Shown piece by piece: positions 14,409 to 23,668 of a DNA stretch of 54,089 nt. Position 1 is the first letter of the stretch. Each line of letters opens with the position of its first letter. The notes under the pieces were generated by a model that was not told where the DNA came from, made no database searches, and saw only the letters and a list, made by a program, of their open reading frames with translations. The DNA comes from Eubacterium aggregans. GTDB taxonomy: Bacteria > Bacillota > Clostridia > Eubacteriales > Eubacteriaceae. The DNA lies in the NCBI RefSeq assembly GCF_900107815.1, contig NZ_FNRK01000016.1, positions 1 through 54,089 on the forward strand. The letters are read 5' to 3'. The position numbers were made by a program, and so were the translations under genes.

Positions 14409-15146
14409 TTAGGATTCCAGGGCCGTAACGGCTGCGGTCATCACCCCAGCGATATCCTCATGGATAATCAGATCCGCCCGATTATCCGCAGAGGTCGTGC
14501 TCTTATTAATCAACACAAGATGTTTCCCTCTAAAATAATCAATGAGTCCCGCCGCGGGATACACCACCAAAGAGGTCCCCCCGATAATCAGCGTGTCCGC
14601 CTTGGAAATCGCCCGAATCGCCCCATCAATCACCTGGTTATCCAGACCTTCCTCGTAAAGAACCACATCCGGCTTAACCACACCGCCACAATGCGCACAT
14701 CGGGGAATGCCTTCGGCAGATAGAATGAAGGTCTCATCGTAAAAGGCATGGCACTGGGTACAGTAGTTGCGCAGCACCGACCCATGAAGTTCGTAAACCA
14801 CCTGGCTTCCCGCCTTTTGGTGAAGGCCATCGATATTCTGGGTAATGACGGCCTTTAATTTCCCCATGGCCTCTAACTTGGCCAGGGCTAAGTGACAGCC
14901 ATTGGGCTTGGCGTCTGGATACACCAGCTTATCCTTATAAAAGGCATAAAAATCTTCAGGGTATCGTTCAAAATATGTATGAGATACCAACTGTTCCGGT
15001 GTGAAATGGCGATTGAGTCGCTCATTAAAGAGACCGTCTGAACTTCTGAAATCAGGAATCCCAGAAGCCGTCGATACACCTGCCCCACCAAAAAATACAA
15101 TATGATTACTTTCCTTTAAAATCGATGTTAACGCCTCACGACTCAT
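14409..15146 (-). CDS. cobB: SIR2-family NAD-dependent protein deacylase (sirtuin)
   Basis: A 245-residue sirtuin of normal length. GAGVSTASGIPDFRS (about 21-35) binds NAD; TQNIDGLHQKAG (about 100-111) with HGS holds the catalytic histidine; the zinc site is CTQC...CAHC (about 130-155); GTSLVVYPA follows. It removes acetyl or acyl groups from lysines using NAD, in the cytoplasm; in bacteria a known target is acetyl-CoA synthetase. The symbol cobB is the common bacterial sirtuin name, not a cobyrinate synthase. It is a single-gene unit divergent from the hybrid kinase gene. Confidence 0.93.
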   Translation of the reverse strand: MSREALTSILKESNHIVFFGGAGVSTASGIPDFRSSDGLFNERLNRHFTPEQLVSHTYFERYPEDFYAFYKDKLVYPDAKPNGCHLALAKLEAMGKLKAVITQNIDGLHQKAGSQVVYELHGSVLRNYCTQCHAFYDETFILSAEGIPRCAHCGGVVKPDVVLYEEGLDNQVIDGAIRAISKADTLIIGGTSLVVYPAAGLIDYFRGKHLVLINKSTTSADNRADLIIHEDIAGVMTAAVTALES

Positions 15147-15338
15147 ATAATCCTCCCCAAACCCGTTCTTTTTATTTATTTCGAACTATCTTTTGATTCT
15201 ATTCGATTTTTCTTAAGGTTTTGTTAAATTTTATGGCTGACACTGCTTCCATTCCCCCATATTTCTTGATATAATTCTAAAGAGTAAAAGTAGACCGTTT
15301 ATACGGCAATTTGGGGATTGATAAAGGGAGTGTATGAC

Positions 15339-15857
15339 ATGAACGCAAAAATGATGCTCATCGTAGACGATATGGATGTCAACCGACAAATTCTTTCCGA
15401 ATATTTTTCGAAAGAATTTATCATCGTCTCTGCCATCGATGGGGAAGACGCCATTGAAAAAATTGAGCAGTACGCCCATCATATCACCATTATCCTACTG
15501 GATATCATCATGCCCAACATGGATGGAATTGAGGTTCTAAAATGGATGCAGGCCTCTCCCTACAAATCCATCCCCATTATCGCCATTACGGCAGAGCCTG
15601 GCTATCAATTAGAAGCCTTGGAAAACGGTGCCTGGGACTTTATTGGTAAACCTTTAGATAACCGGATCATTAAGGCTCGCATTCATAATGTCCTCGGACG
15701 CTATGCCCTGGAGGATGAACGACAACGTAACGCCCAACTCATACAAGCAAAACGTGAAGCCGATCATCTGATCAATAGTCTCCCCCGGGGGTATTGCCAT
15801 TTACCGATTAGTTGGCAACTGCCTAAAAACCCAATATTTCTCAGACGGCGTTGCTAA
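15339..15857 (+). CDS. Response-regulator receiver, N-terminal fragment of a frameshifted hybrid kinase
   Basis: From the ATG at 15339 (GGGAGTG upstream) the first 120 residues are a complete receiver domain: LIVDDMDVNRQIL, the phospho-acceptor Asp in LLDIIMPNMDG, and a KPLDN lysine. A linker leads to DHLINSLP, where a C5G5 tract at 15781-15790 shifts the frame; the last 25 residues (GYCHLPISW...) are out of frame. Removing one C restores NSLPGGIAIYRLVG and runs directly into the PAS domain of the next entry. So this is the 5' part of one roughly 1,300-codon gene (15339-19248). An extended -10 (TGATATAAT) lies at 15267-15275. Confidence 0.75.
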   Translation: MNAKMMLIVDDMDVNRQILSEYFSKEFIIVSAIDGEDAIEKIEQYAHHITIILLDIIMPNMDGIEVLKWMQASPYKSIPIIAITAEPGYQLEALENGAWDFIGKPLDNRIIKARIHNVLGRYALEDERQRNAQLIQAKREADHLINSLPRGYCHLPISWQLPKNPIFLRRRC

Positions 15858-16038
15858 ACTGACTGGTTATAGCCGAGGGGAATATGCTAAAATCATTGCC
15901 GATGATGCCACTGCCCTTCTTTATGATGCTGATAAACGCCGGCTTTTAAGCTCTGCTACCACCGCTCTTAAATCGGGACATTCCATTGATAAAATCTACC
16001 GATTCTATCATAAAAATGGGAGCCTTATCTGGGTACGG

Positions 16039-19000
16039 ATGACTGCCATGTCCATTGGAGAGGAAGCGGGGTGTCCGATCATTCATGCCGTTTTCCAACG
16101 GCCAGCACGGATGACCGAACTGTATGATAATCTTGTTAATGACAGCCAAAACCTCATTTATGTCAGTGATATCTCCACCTATGAGCTGTTCTATATTAAT
16201 CGAACAGGACTCAAATCCATTGGCAGAGAGCAGGATGATTACACCCAGCAAAAATGCTATACCTTTCTTTTTGGCCGCTCGACTCCCTGTGATTTTTGTA
16301 AAATCAGCCAAATGTCTACCGACTGTTTCTTAGAACGGGATTACGAATATACTGTTACGGGGCAGATTTTCACCATGCGCGGAAAGCTCATTGAGTGGAA
16401 CGGCATTCCTGCCCATGTTGAATACATCGACGATGTCACCGCCGCCAGACGTTCAGAGCAGGAACGGTTAAAGTTATCCAAGCAACTTGAATTGATGATG
16501 GAAAATATCCCCGGGGGAATGTGTGCTTACCGCATTGATGGTACTGGCATTCATCCCGAGGTCCATAATCAGGCTTTTTTCGAACTCTTTGGTTATTCTC
16601 CAGAGCACCAGGCTGCGGTTATGAATCAAACCAACTACCTTGGCGTCCACCCTGAGGATCTGCCAGAACTCAAAGAACGTCTTGATGATACCATCGCCCA
16701 AAACGGGAAAATTAATCACACTTATCGTATTTTCAATGATATGGAAGGGCGTTATTTATGGGTCAACCTCAATGGCGTCGTTATTCCCCAAAAGGATGGA
16801 ACGAAGCTATGCTATGCCAACTATACCAATGTGGACAAACTAAAAGAGGTTGAGCAGGCTCTGCTGGAGAACCAGCTTCGTTACAAAGTTGCGGTTAAAA
16901 GCTCTGGGATCAACATTTGGGAGTACGACATTCAGGAAGACTCCCTCTTTGTGATCTCCAACTCACCCCGGATTAAACAGAATTGTTTTCAGATTCCCCA
17001 TTACACACAATCGACTTTGGAAAACGGCTTTGTCCGAGAGGACTCCATCCCTGCCTTTTTAAATCTCTTTGACCGCCTACGCCAAGGTGTCCCGGAAATC
17101 ACAGCGGATATTTGGTACAAAACCACCGACAAAGCCGGTTTTTGGTGTGAGCGGGTCACCTATACCAGCACCTTTGATGCCAACGGCAAACCCATTAAAT
17201 CCTTTGGTGCCGGCCGGGATGTGACCCGGGAAAAAGAAGCCGAAAAAAAATTCCAGGAAGAATTATCCTACCGCAAGGCCGCCCAAAGCGATAACCTCGT
17301 GACGATTATTCTGGATTTATCCGATGACCGTGTCCTGGAAATTAGCAGTATCTTCCAATGTGTTCGAGATTTAAGGGGCAGTACGGCATCTCACTATTTT
17401 GAAGAAACCGCCAAGCACATCACCGGACATCACCATTACCAACAATTCAAGGATTTATTTAATCGAAAAGCCCTCCTCCACAACTTTAACAGCGGAAATT
17501 ATCTGATTTCGATGGAAGTAACCCGTACTTTTGATACGCCAAAGATCTTTTGGCTCAATTACAGCGCCCATCTGATGCAGAACCCAAGGACCAAGCATAT
17601 CGTCGCCCAAATTTCGTCAATTGATATCACCCAGGAAAAAGTTATGCAAACGGTTATGCAGACGGTGGCCAAGAAAGACTATGATTTCCTGGTCGTGGTC
17701 GATAGTTCTGTGGATTCGGCCCAGGATTATGCGGTCAAATTAAAAGAACACCTCTATGATCCCACGGAATCCTACGAACGACAGCATCAACACTTTATCG
17801 ACACCTATGTTTGCCCAGAAGATCAGGCCCGGGTCTCCCGCCTGTGTCAAACAAATGATGTTTGGTCTAAAATCAAAGGCGGCAATACCTACAAAATCAG
17901 CTTTGGACTCCTACTCCCCAATGGACACAAGCGGCGGAAACAACTTCAGTTCACAGCAATCGATCTCTTGCGAAAAACTTTTTTAATGTCCTGCATTGAT
18001 GTCACGAATATTTACGAAGAACAGGAAGTTGCCAAAGCAAAGCTAAAGCACGCTTTAGAGCTTGCCGAGCACGCCAATCATGCCAAAACGGATTTTTTAA
18101 GCCGCATGAGCCACGATATCCGTACTCCTATGAACGCCGTTCTTACCTTGGCCTCCCTTGGACAAGAAAGCCAGGACTTGGCTGAAGTTCAGGATTATCT
18201 CGAAAAAATCGAGGCCTCTGGCCGTTATCTCCTGGCCATTATTAATGATGTCCTAGACCTGAGGAAGCTCGAAAACCACCCCATCGCAATGCACCCCGTG
18301 GCCGTCTATCTCCCGGATTTCATCCGAGAAACCATGGCCATCGTCCGTCCCACCACTTTGGAAAAACAGATTGATTTACAGCTCCAAATCGATGGAATTC
18401 AATGCCATTATCTTAAGCTTGATAGGACCGCAGTTCAGCAGGTCATCGTTAATTTGCTCTCCAATGCCATTAAATTTACACCAACTGGAGGATCGGTTAA
18501 ACTCATTTTAAAGGGCATTTCCCGGGAAAAGGGGGTTTTTCGCAACCAGGTGACCATCGTTGATACCGGTATCGGAATTAATCCTGAGTTTCTTCCCAAG
18601 CTTTTTCTTCCCTTTGAGCAGGAAAACACCCAGGACGATGTTACCCGACAAGGAACAGGCCTGGGGCTTTCCATCGTCAAAAGCATCATCCATCAAATGG
18701 GGGGACGCATCTGGGTAGAAAGTACCCCGGGCCAAGGCAGTGCCTTTCATGTCGAATGGCAAATGCCCGAGGCTTCTGCCGAGGATTGCAGCCAGACTCC
18801 AACAGAAGACGCCAATATCTCCCTTGACATCCTCTCCGGAAGACATATTCTATTGGCTGAGGATCATCCCTTAAATGCGGAGATTGCCAAGCGACTGCTG
18901 TCTAAACGGGATATGGACGTGGCGATTGTCACCAATGGCAATGCGGCACTGGAGTACTTTGGCCGCTCTGCCCCCTACACTTTTGATGCCATTCTAATGG

Positions 19001-19248
19001 ATATCCGAATGCCCCAGATGAATGGTTTAGATGCTGCCCGGGCGATTCGACACCTAGATCACCCCGATGCTAAAACCATTCCTATTATTGCCATGACGGC
19101 CAATGCCTTTGAAGAGGATATAGACGCCGCCATGGCCGCAGGGATGAACGCCCATTTGTCCAAACCCATCGATCGTCATAAGTTATATCAGACCCTGGCC
19201 AGGCTCATTGAGCAGTCTGGCTGGGACAAACAAAAACCACTGCCCTGA
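16039..19248 (+). CDS. Hybrid sensor histidine kinase: multi-PAS, HisKA, HATPase, receiver (C-terminal part of a frameshifted gene)
   Basis: The frame is open from 15772, but the first ATG is at 16039, inside a PAS domain. It holds several PAS/PAC-like segments (about residues 1-640), a HisKA domain with DFLSRMSHDIRTPMNAV (His acceptor, about 670), an HATPase domain with N box LLSNAIKFTPTGG, G1 box DTGIG and G2 box GTGLGLSIVK, and a C-terminal receiver LLAEDHPLNAEIA...AILMDIRMPQMNG...SKPID. With the fragment at 15339-15857 the whole would be receiver-PASn-kinase-receiver with no transmembrane segment, so a cytoplasmic sensor. The signal is unknown. A +1 C in a C5G5 tract breaks the gene: pseudogene, sequencing error or frameshifting cannot be told apart here. 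Confidence 0.85.
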   Translation: MTAMSIGEEAGCPIIHAVFQRPARMTELYDNLVNDSQNLIYVSDISTYELFYINRTGLKSIGREQDDYTQQKCYTFLFGRSTPCDFCKISQMSTDCFLERDYEYTVTGQIFTMRGKLIEWNGIPAHVEYIDDVTAARRSEQERLKLSKQLELMMENIPGGMCAYRIDGTGIHPEVHNQAFFELFGYSPEHQAAVMNQTNYLGVHPEDLPELKERLDDTIAQNGKINHTYRIFNDMEGRYLWVNLNGVVIPQKDGTKLCYANYTNVDKLKEVEQALLENQLRYKVAVKSSGINIWEYDIQEDSLFVISNSPRIKQNCFQIPHYTQSTLENGFVREDSIPAFLNLFDRLRQGVPEITADIWYKTTDKAGFWCERVTYTSTFDANGKPIKSFGAGRDVTREKEAEKKFQEELSYRKAAQSDNLVTIILDLSDDRVLEISSIFQCVRDLRGSTASHYFEETAKHITGHHHYQQFKDLFNRKALLHNFNSGNYLISMEVTRTFDTPKIFWLNYSAHLMQNPRTKHIVAQISSIDITQEKVMQTVMQTVAKKDYDFLVVVDSSVDSAQDYAVKLKEHLYDPTESYERQHQHFIDTYVCPEDQARVSRLCQTNDVWSKIKGGNTYKISFGLLLPNGHKRRKQLQFTAIDLLRKTFLMSCIDVTNIYEEQEVAKAKLKHALELAEHANHAKTDFLSRMSHDIRTPMNAVLTLASLGQESQDLAEVQDYLEKIEASGRYLLAIINDVLDLRKLENHPIAMHPVAVYLPDFIRETMAIVRPTTLEKQIDLQLQIDGIQCHYLKLDRTAVQQVIVNLLSNAIKFTPTGGSVKLILKGISREKGVFRNQVTIVDTGIGINPEFLPKLFLPFEQENTQDDVTRQGTGLGLSIVKSIIHQMGGRIWVESTPGQGSAFHVEWQMPEASAEDCSQTPTEDANISLDILSGRHILLAEDHPLNAEIAKRLLSKRDMDVAIVTNGNAALEYFGRSAPYTFDAILMDIRMPQMNGLDAARAIRHLDHPDAKTIPIIAMTANAFEEDIDAAMAAGMNAHLSKPIDRHKLYQTLARLIEQSGWDKQKPLP

Positions 19249-19270
19249 ATCAGGGCGGTGGTTTTGATTT
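19232..19270. terminator. Bidirectional terminator between hybrid kinase and deoC
   Basis: AAAACCACTGCCCTG-aat-CAGGGCGGTGGTTTT, flanked by A and T runs; the kinase stop codon lies within the stem. It is nearly identical to the palindrome at 1025-1056. Confidence 0.8.
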
Positions 19271-19285
19271 TACATTCGCTTGTTT

Positions 19286-19951
19286 TTAATAATCCTTGGC
19301 GGCTTCGCCCTTTAACATCCCCACGGCAGAGGAAGTACCAATGCGGTCACAGCCCAGGTCTAAGAAATCCCTGAGATCGTCCACGGTTTTTACTCCGCCA
19401 GCGGCCTTCATCCGCACCCCCGGTCCAATATTGGCTTTAAAGATTTTAATATCCGGGATGGTGGCCCCGCCAGTGCCAAAGCCTGTGGAAGTCTTAATGA
19501 AATCCGCTCCGGCTTCAGTCACCAGCTTGCTCACCGTGGCTTTTTCATCATCGGTCAAGTAGCAGGTTTCCACAATCACCTTTAAGATATTGTCCCCCAC
19601 AGCCTTCTTCACCGTGGCAATTTCATCCCGGACAAAATCGGTCCGGCCATCCTTCATGGCACCGATGTTAATCACCATATCGATCTCTGTGGCCCCTTCC
19701 TTCACAGCCTCAGCTGCTTCAAAGGCCTTGACGGCAGTAGTATTATACCCCAAAGGGAAGCCGATGACCGTACAAACGGTCAGCTTATCCCCGTAGGTTT
19801 CGGCTACTTTTTTCACATAAGCCGGGGGAATACACACTGAAGCGGTGCCGTATGCCACAGCTTCATCACACAATTCTGCAATTTGGTCCCAGGTGGCAAA
19901 AGCCTTGAGCTGGGTATGGTCGATATGGGATAAAATTTCCTGATTATTCAT
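19286..19951 (-). CDS. deoC: Deoxyribose-phosphate aldolase
   Basis: A 221-residue class I aldolase of typical DeoC length: IDHTQLKAFAT at the start, ASVCIPPAYV, VIGFPLGY, the first active-site lysine region LKVIVETCYL, the Schiff-base lysine in FIKTSTGFGTGGAT, and the phosphate-binding VRMKAAGGVKT. It cleaves 2-deoxy-D-ribose 5-phosphate to glyceraldehyde 3-phosphate and acetaldehyde. AGGAG lies upstream. It is the last gene of a kinase/dehydrogenase operon rather than being with nucleoside phosphorylases, so its real substrate may be another ketose- or deoxysugar-phosphate made by those enzymes (inference). Confidence 0.93.
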   Translation of the reverse strand: MNNQEILSHIDHTQLKAFATWDQIAELCDEAVAYGTASVCIPPAYVKKVAETYGDKLTVCTVIGFPLGYNTTAVKAFEAAEAVKEGATEIDMVINIGAMKDGRTDFVRDEIATVKKAVGDNILKVIVETCYLTDDEKATVSKLVTEAGADFIKTSTGFGTGGATIPDIKIFKANIGPGVRMKAAGGVKTVDDLRDFLDLGCDRIGTSSAVGMLKGEAAKDY

Positions 19952-19986
19952 GAGTTCTCCTTCTTTCCGATTGACAGGATTCGGCC

Positions 19987-21495
19987 TTATTTGGCCATGG
20001 TGTCCTTTAATTGGTCATAAATTTCAACATAGGTGTTAAATACTTTTTGATACTTATCATAATGATCTGGATTCGGCTCTACACAGTACGCTTCCTTAAC
20101 CATGCCCTTCGTCGCTTCTTCAAAATTGTCATAGGCGCCAGACCCTACCGAAGCCACAATGCAGCAGCCCAAACCACCCGCACTGGGGTCTACTGTCACA
20201 ATAATGGGTTTCCCCGTAGCATCAGCAATAATCTGCATCCAGGTTGCATCCTTGGTAACTCCGCCACAGCCGACAATACTGTTAATGGGGCATCCCTGGG
20301 ATTCAAAATTGTCGATAATATTCTTTGTCCCCAGAGCCACAGATTCCAGCAATGCCCGATAGATGTGTGCTTTGGTATGGCTTAAGGTCAGGCCATAAAT
20401 CACGCCCTTAGCATTGGGATCCTTATAGGGTGTCCGGTTTCCCTGGAAGAAGTCCAGGGCCACTAATCCCTCTGCCCCAGGCTCGATTTCGTCGATGAGG
20501 GCATTCATATGGGCGTAGGGATTATCCAGCTTATTTAAATCCCATTCCCGCATAAACCACTTCACAATGGAGCCGGCAGAAATCTGTCCGCCTTCTAATA
20601 ACCACAGTCCCGGAACGATGGGATTATTGTAGGGACCCCAAATACCATCGAGAACCAGCTTTTTATCTGAGAAGCAGAGCTGTACGAAGCTCGTCCCCAT
20701 AATCATGGCCAGCTTACCCGCCTTGGCAACCCCCATGCCCAGCATTCCGATATGGGCGTCGATTCCCCCTTCGACAACTAACATATTGGGGTTGAGGTCG
20801 TATTTTTCGGCAAAGGCTTTATCGATTTTGCCTAAGGGGTCTCCCACGTGTTTGACATCCAGTACCAGCTTATCGGCGTAATCCTCTAATCCGATCTGGT
20901 TAAAGAAGTCCGCATTCCAGCCCCCTTCACATTCCACATAATTCCACTTACAGGCCGCCTGGCAGATAGAGGTGGCATACACACCACACAGTTTGTAGTT
21001 CATCCAATCCAGCTGTTCAATAATCTTATAGCTTTTGGCATAGATATCTGGCTGATTGTTTTTAATCCACAATACCTTAGGAATCATCCATTCCACGGAA
21101 TCCTCACCCCCACAATATTCCAAATAGGGATGATTTGTCGCATTACAGGTTTCCATTTCTTTGACCGCCCGGGTATCCATCCACATAATGGCATTCTGGA
21201 GGGCTTCCCCCTCTGCGTCCACAGGTACCACCGTGGACGAGGTGGAGCACACACTAATGGCTTCAATACTGTACCGAATCCCCATGGACAGCTTACTGGT
21301 AACATTTCCCACCGCCGTGTTAAAACAACGCCACCAGTCATCGGGTTTCTGCTCCGCCCATCCCGGCTTGGGATAAGTCGTTTCGTAGACCTGCTCGTCC
21401 GAAGCCACCACATTCCCACTGATATCTGTTACCGCCACACGCACACTCTGAGTCCCCGTGTCCACACCCATAAAATATTTTGCATTTTCCATCAT
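19987..21495 (-). CDS. FGGY-family carbohydrate kinase
   Basis: A 502-residue FGGY kinase: MGVDTGTQSVRVAVTD at the N-terminus (ATP/phosphate loop), PGWAEQKPDDWW, MWMDTRA, and the C-terminal GCGGVTKDATWMQIIADATG. AGGAGG precedes two tandem ATGs (21495 and 21492); either may be used. The sequence is clearly different from the other FGGY kinase in the window (7267-8820) and looks closer to ribulokinase/erythritol-kinase-like members. It is in an operon with a GatD-like dehydrogenase upstream and DeoC downstream and is probably controlled by the divergent RpiR regulator. It most likely phosphorylates the ketose or polyol handled by the dehydrogenase. Confidence 0.88.
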   Translation of the reverse strand: MMENAKYFMGVDTGTQSVRVAVTDISGNVVASDEQVYETTYPKPGWAEQKPDDWWRCFNTAVGNVTSKLSMGIRYSIEAISVCSTSSTVVPVDAEGEALQNAIMWMDTRAVKEMETCNATNHPYLEYCGGEDSVEWMIPKVLWIKNNQPDIYAKSYKIIEQLDWMNYKLCGVYATSICQAACKWNYVECEGGWNADFFNQIGLEDYADKLVLDVKHVGDPLGKIDKAFAEKYDLNPNMLVVEGGIDAHIGMLGMGVAKAGKLAMIMGTSFVQLCFSDKKLVLDGIWGPYNNPIVPGLWLLEGGQISAGSIVKWFMREWDLNKLDNPYAHMNALIDEIEPGAEGLVALDFFQGNRTPYKDPNAKGVIYGLTLSHTKAHIYRALLESVALGTKNIIDNFESQGCPINSIVGCGGVTKDATWMQIIADATGKPIIVTVDPSAGGLGCCIVASVGSGAYDNFEEATKGMVKEAYCVEPNPDHYDKYQKVFNTYVEIYDQLKDTMAK

Positions 21496-21525
21496 ATTAT
21501 CCTCCTCTAATTGGTTAATTCCGGT

Positions 21526-22578
21526 TTATTCCTGTCCCCACGGGAAAAACATAACCTTGTTGTAAAAATAGCCACCCTTAGCAATCTCTGCAAAGACTGC
21601 CGGGCATTCGTCCAGGGGTAAGCGATGGCTGATAATATCCTTGGCAGTCATCCCCCGTTCTGCAAACATCTTTAAGGATTCCGTCCAATCCACACCTGGG
21701 AAAGGTTTGGTAAAGGAGTTCCAGGAGCCAATGATGGATAACTGGCTGCGCAGGATGGTATCCACTTCCTTTTCGGACAGTTCCAGCCCCTTATGGGAGA
21801 TCCCTAAGAAAACAATCCGGCCCATTTTACCAGCCATCAAAATCGCTTGTTTCTGGGCAGCCGGCACACCGGAGAAATCAATAATCAGATCCACACCATG
21901 GCCATCCGTGGCATCCAGCACCGCCTGAAGGGCATCCGTGTCCTTGGAGTTAATGACCACATCCGCCCCAACCTTTTTCGCAATATCCAACTTTTCATCC
22001 CACACATCGATGGCGATGACCTTAGAGGCCCCTTCCAGCTTGGCGTATTGAGCTGCGAAAAGGCCAATGGGACCTGATCCCACAATGGCCACACTCTCCC
22101 CTGCCTTAAAATTCCCCCGGGAAAGGCCATGGTAGGCATTGGCACAGGGATCGATGGTGGCGGCATCTTCATAGGACACATTATCCGGAATCTTGATGAG
22201 ATTGGTCTGCTTAACAGAGACATATTCAGCCAGTGCACCATCTCTTCGGGAGCCGTAATAATCATAATCCTCGCATAGTGAATAGTTCCCCTTTTGGCAC
22301 CATTCACATTTTCCACAGGGAATCATCGGCGGAACAACCACTCGGTCCCCAGGGGCAAATTCAGTGACATCATTCCCCACTGCTTCGATTTCACCGGCAA
22401 ATTCGTGGCCAATGGTAATGGGTGACACATGAGCCCCATAAACTAAAGCCCGGGGAATGTCCGAACCACATAACCCCACGGCACGCACTTTCACCATGAC
22501 TTCATCTGATAGCATTTCTGGCTTTGCTACTTCTTCTACCCTTAAATCTCCGGGTTTGTACATCCGCACTGCTTTCAT
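21526..22578 (-). CDS. Zinc-dependent polyol dehydrogenase (galactitol-1-phosphate dehydrogenase/GatD-like MDR)
   Basis: A 350-residue medium-chain dehydrogenase. Catalytic zinc ligands are Cys37 in GLCGSD and the GHEFAGE histidine/glutamate; the structural zinc lobe is CGKCEWCQKGNYSLC (about 93-107); the NAD fold begins AIVGSGPIGLFAAQYAK. It ends FYNKVMFFPW, as in GatD-type proteins. It oxidises a secondary alcohol of a polyol or polyol phosphate to the ketone with NAD. It is the first gene of the operon with FGGY kinase and DeoC; a perfect promoter lies upstream at 22661-22689, with a palindrome between promoter and start. Confidence 0.85.
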   Translation of the reverse strand: MKAVRMYKPGDLRVEEVAKPEMLSDEVMVKVRAVGLCGSDIPRALVYGAHVSPITIGHEFAGEIEAVGNDVTEFAPGDRVVVPPMIPCGKCEWCQKGNYSLCEDYDYYGSRRDGALAEYVSVKQTNLIKIPDNVSYEDAATIDPCANAYHGLSRGNFKAGESVAIVGSGPIGLFAAQYAKLEGASKVIAIDVWDEKLDIAKKVGADVVINSKDTDALQAVLDATDGHGVDLIIDFSGVPAAQKQAILMAGKMGRIVFLGISHKGLELSEKEVDTILRSQLSIIGSWNSFTKPFPGVDWTESLKMFAERGMTAKDIISHRLPLDECPAVFAEIAKGGYFYNKVMFFPWGQE

Positions 22579-22599
22579 GAATAAACCTCCTGAGTTTTT

Positions 22600-22615
22600 C
22601 GGAATGGTGATTCCG
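22600..22615. promoter_or_regulatory. Candidate operator palindrome for the RpiR regulator
   Basis: CGGAAT-ggtg-ATTCCG, a 6-4-6 perfect inverted repeat lying between the dehydrogenase promoter and its start codon. A second inverted repeat, ATTTACG-N16-CGTAAAT, is at 22622-22651. Position suggests a repressor site; binding by the neighbouring RpiR protein is an inference. Confidence 0.4.
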
Positions 22616-22660
22616 TTTGATATTTACGTATTTATTTTATTCACCGTAAATTATAAACGA

Positions 22661-22689
22661 ATTATATACCCTCAAGTCTACGATGTCAA
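22661..22689 (-). promoter_or_regulatory. Sigma-A promoter of the dehydrogenase-kinase-deoC operon
   Basis: On the minus strand TTGACA (22684-22689), a 17-bp spacer, and TATAAT (22661-22666), both perfect consensus. Confidence 0.85.
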
Positions 22690-22791
22690 TATCATATGCG
22701 TTAATTTTTTACGTTTTTTTATCCACACGATTTTACTTTTCCCCTCTTTTTCGTTATAATAAGATTCAGAAATGAAAATTTTGGAGGTCCC

Positions 22792-23637
22792 ATGGTTTCT
22801 TTACTCCCTTTAATCCGAACAAAGTACAATACTTTTTCTAAAAACCAGAAAATTATTGCTGATTATATTCTTAACCATACCGATTCTGCATCCATGCTAT
22901 CCATTACTGATCTCGCCAAGTATTGCGACACCAGTGAAACCACGGTCATGCGTTTTCTTAAAAAAATGGATTACGATTCTTACCAAACCTTTCGCATCAA
23001 TTTAGCCCGAGAAGTCTCCAAGGATCCTTCGGGCACCATCAATGATGAACTGCGTCCCGGGGATTCCATCCATGAAATTAAGGCAAAGGTCATCAGCCAC
23101 AACTTGACGGCGGTCAAGGATGTAGCTCATTCTCTGCCGGATGCCCTGATCCAATCCGTTCTGGATACCCTCTTTCAGGCGGAACGTATTTTTTTCTTTG
23201 GGGTGGGCGCCTCTGCTGCCATCGCCTCAGATGCCCTTCATAAGTTTGCAAAAATTGGGCTGAATGTGAACAGTTTTCCGGACCCCCACCTCATGAATAT
23301 CCTGCTATCTCATGCTGGTCCAGGAGATGTGCTTTTTGCCATTTCCCACACTGGTGAAAGCCTGGAGGTTTTAAAAACAGTGGATATCGCCAAGAATAGG
23401 GGCGTCCAGATTATCGGAATGACCAGCTTTTCCAACTCAACCCTTGCTAAAAGTGTGGATTTTTTCCTGTCCAGCTCCACCAATGATAAAAAATATCATT
23501 CTGAGGCCATGGCCTCCCGATTAGTGCAGCTGACCATTATTGATATTTTGTATTTATCTTTATTTATGTCCCATGAGGATGTTTTTTATACGGCCCTGGA
23601 CGAATCCCGCCTGGCCGTGGCCAAAAATAAAACCTGA
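22792..23637 (+). CDS. RpiR/MurR-family transcriptional regulator with SIS domain
   Basis: A 281-residue regulator: N-terminal RpiR helix-turn-helix (residues about 1-75; ITDLAKYCDTSETTVMRFLKKM) and a C-terminal SIS sugar-phosphate-binding domain (about 120-260; IFFFGVGASAAIASDALHKF, AISHTGES). GGAGG lies 5 nt before the ATG and TATAAT is at 22755-22760. It is divergent from the dehydrogenase/kinase/DeoC operon, with 213 nt between start codons containing both promoters and palindromes, so it very likely senses a sugar phosphate and controls that operon; the sign of control is unknown. Confidence 0.9.
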   Translation: MVSLLPLIRTKYNTFSKNQKIIADYILNHTDSASMLSITDLAKYCDTSETTVMRFLKKMDYDSYQTFRINLAREVSKDPSGTINDELRPGDSIHEIKAKVISHNLTAVKDVAHSLPDALIQSVLDTLFQAERIFFFGVGASAAIASDALHKFAKIGLNVNSFPDPHLMNILLSHAGPGDVLFAISHTGESLEVLKTVDIAKNRGVQIIGMTSFSNSTLAKSVDFFLSSSTNDKKYHSEAMASRLVQLTIIDILYLSLFMSHEDVFYTALDESRLAVAKNKT

Positions 23638-23668
23638 TAACCCTGCCCTTGCGTTATTGGGACACCAC

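Noticed and set aside
14409-15146. cobB meaning cobyrinate diamide synthase, as target of the riboswitch
   Set aside because: The sequence is a sirtuin, and the riboswitch lies downstream of it on the same strand, pointing away.
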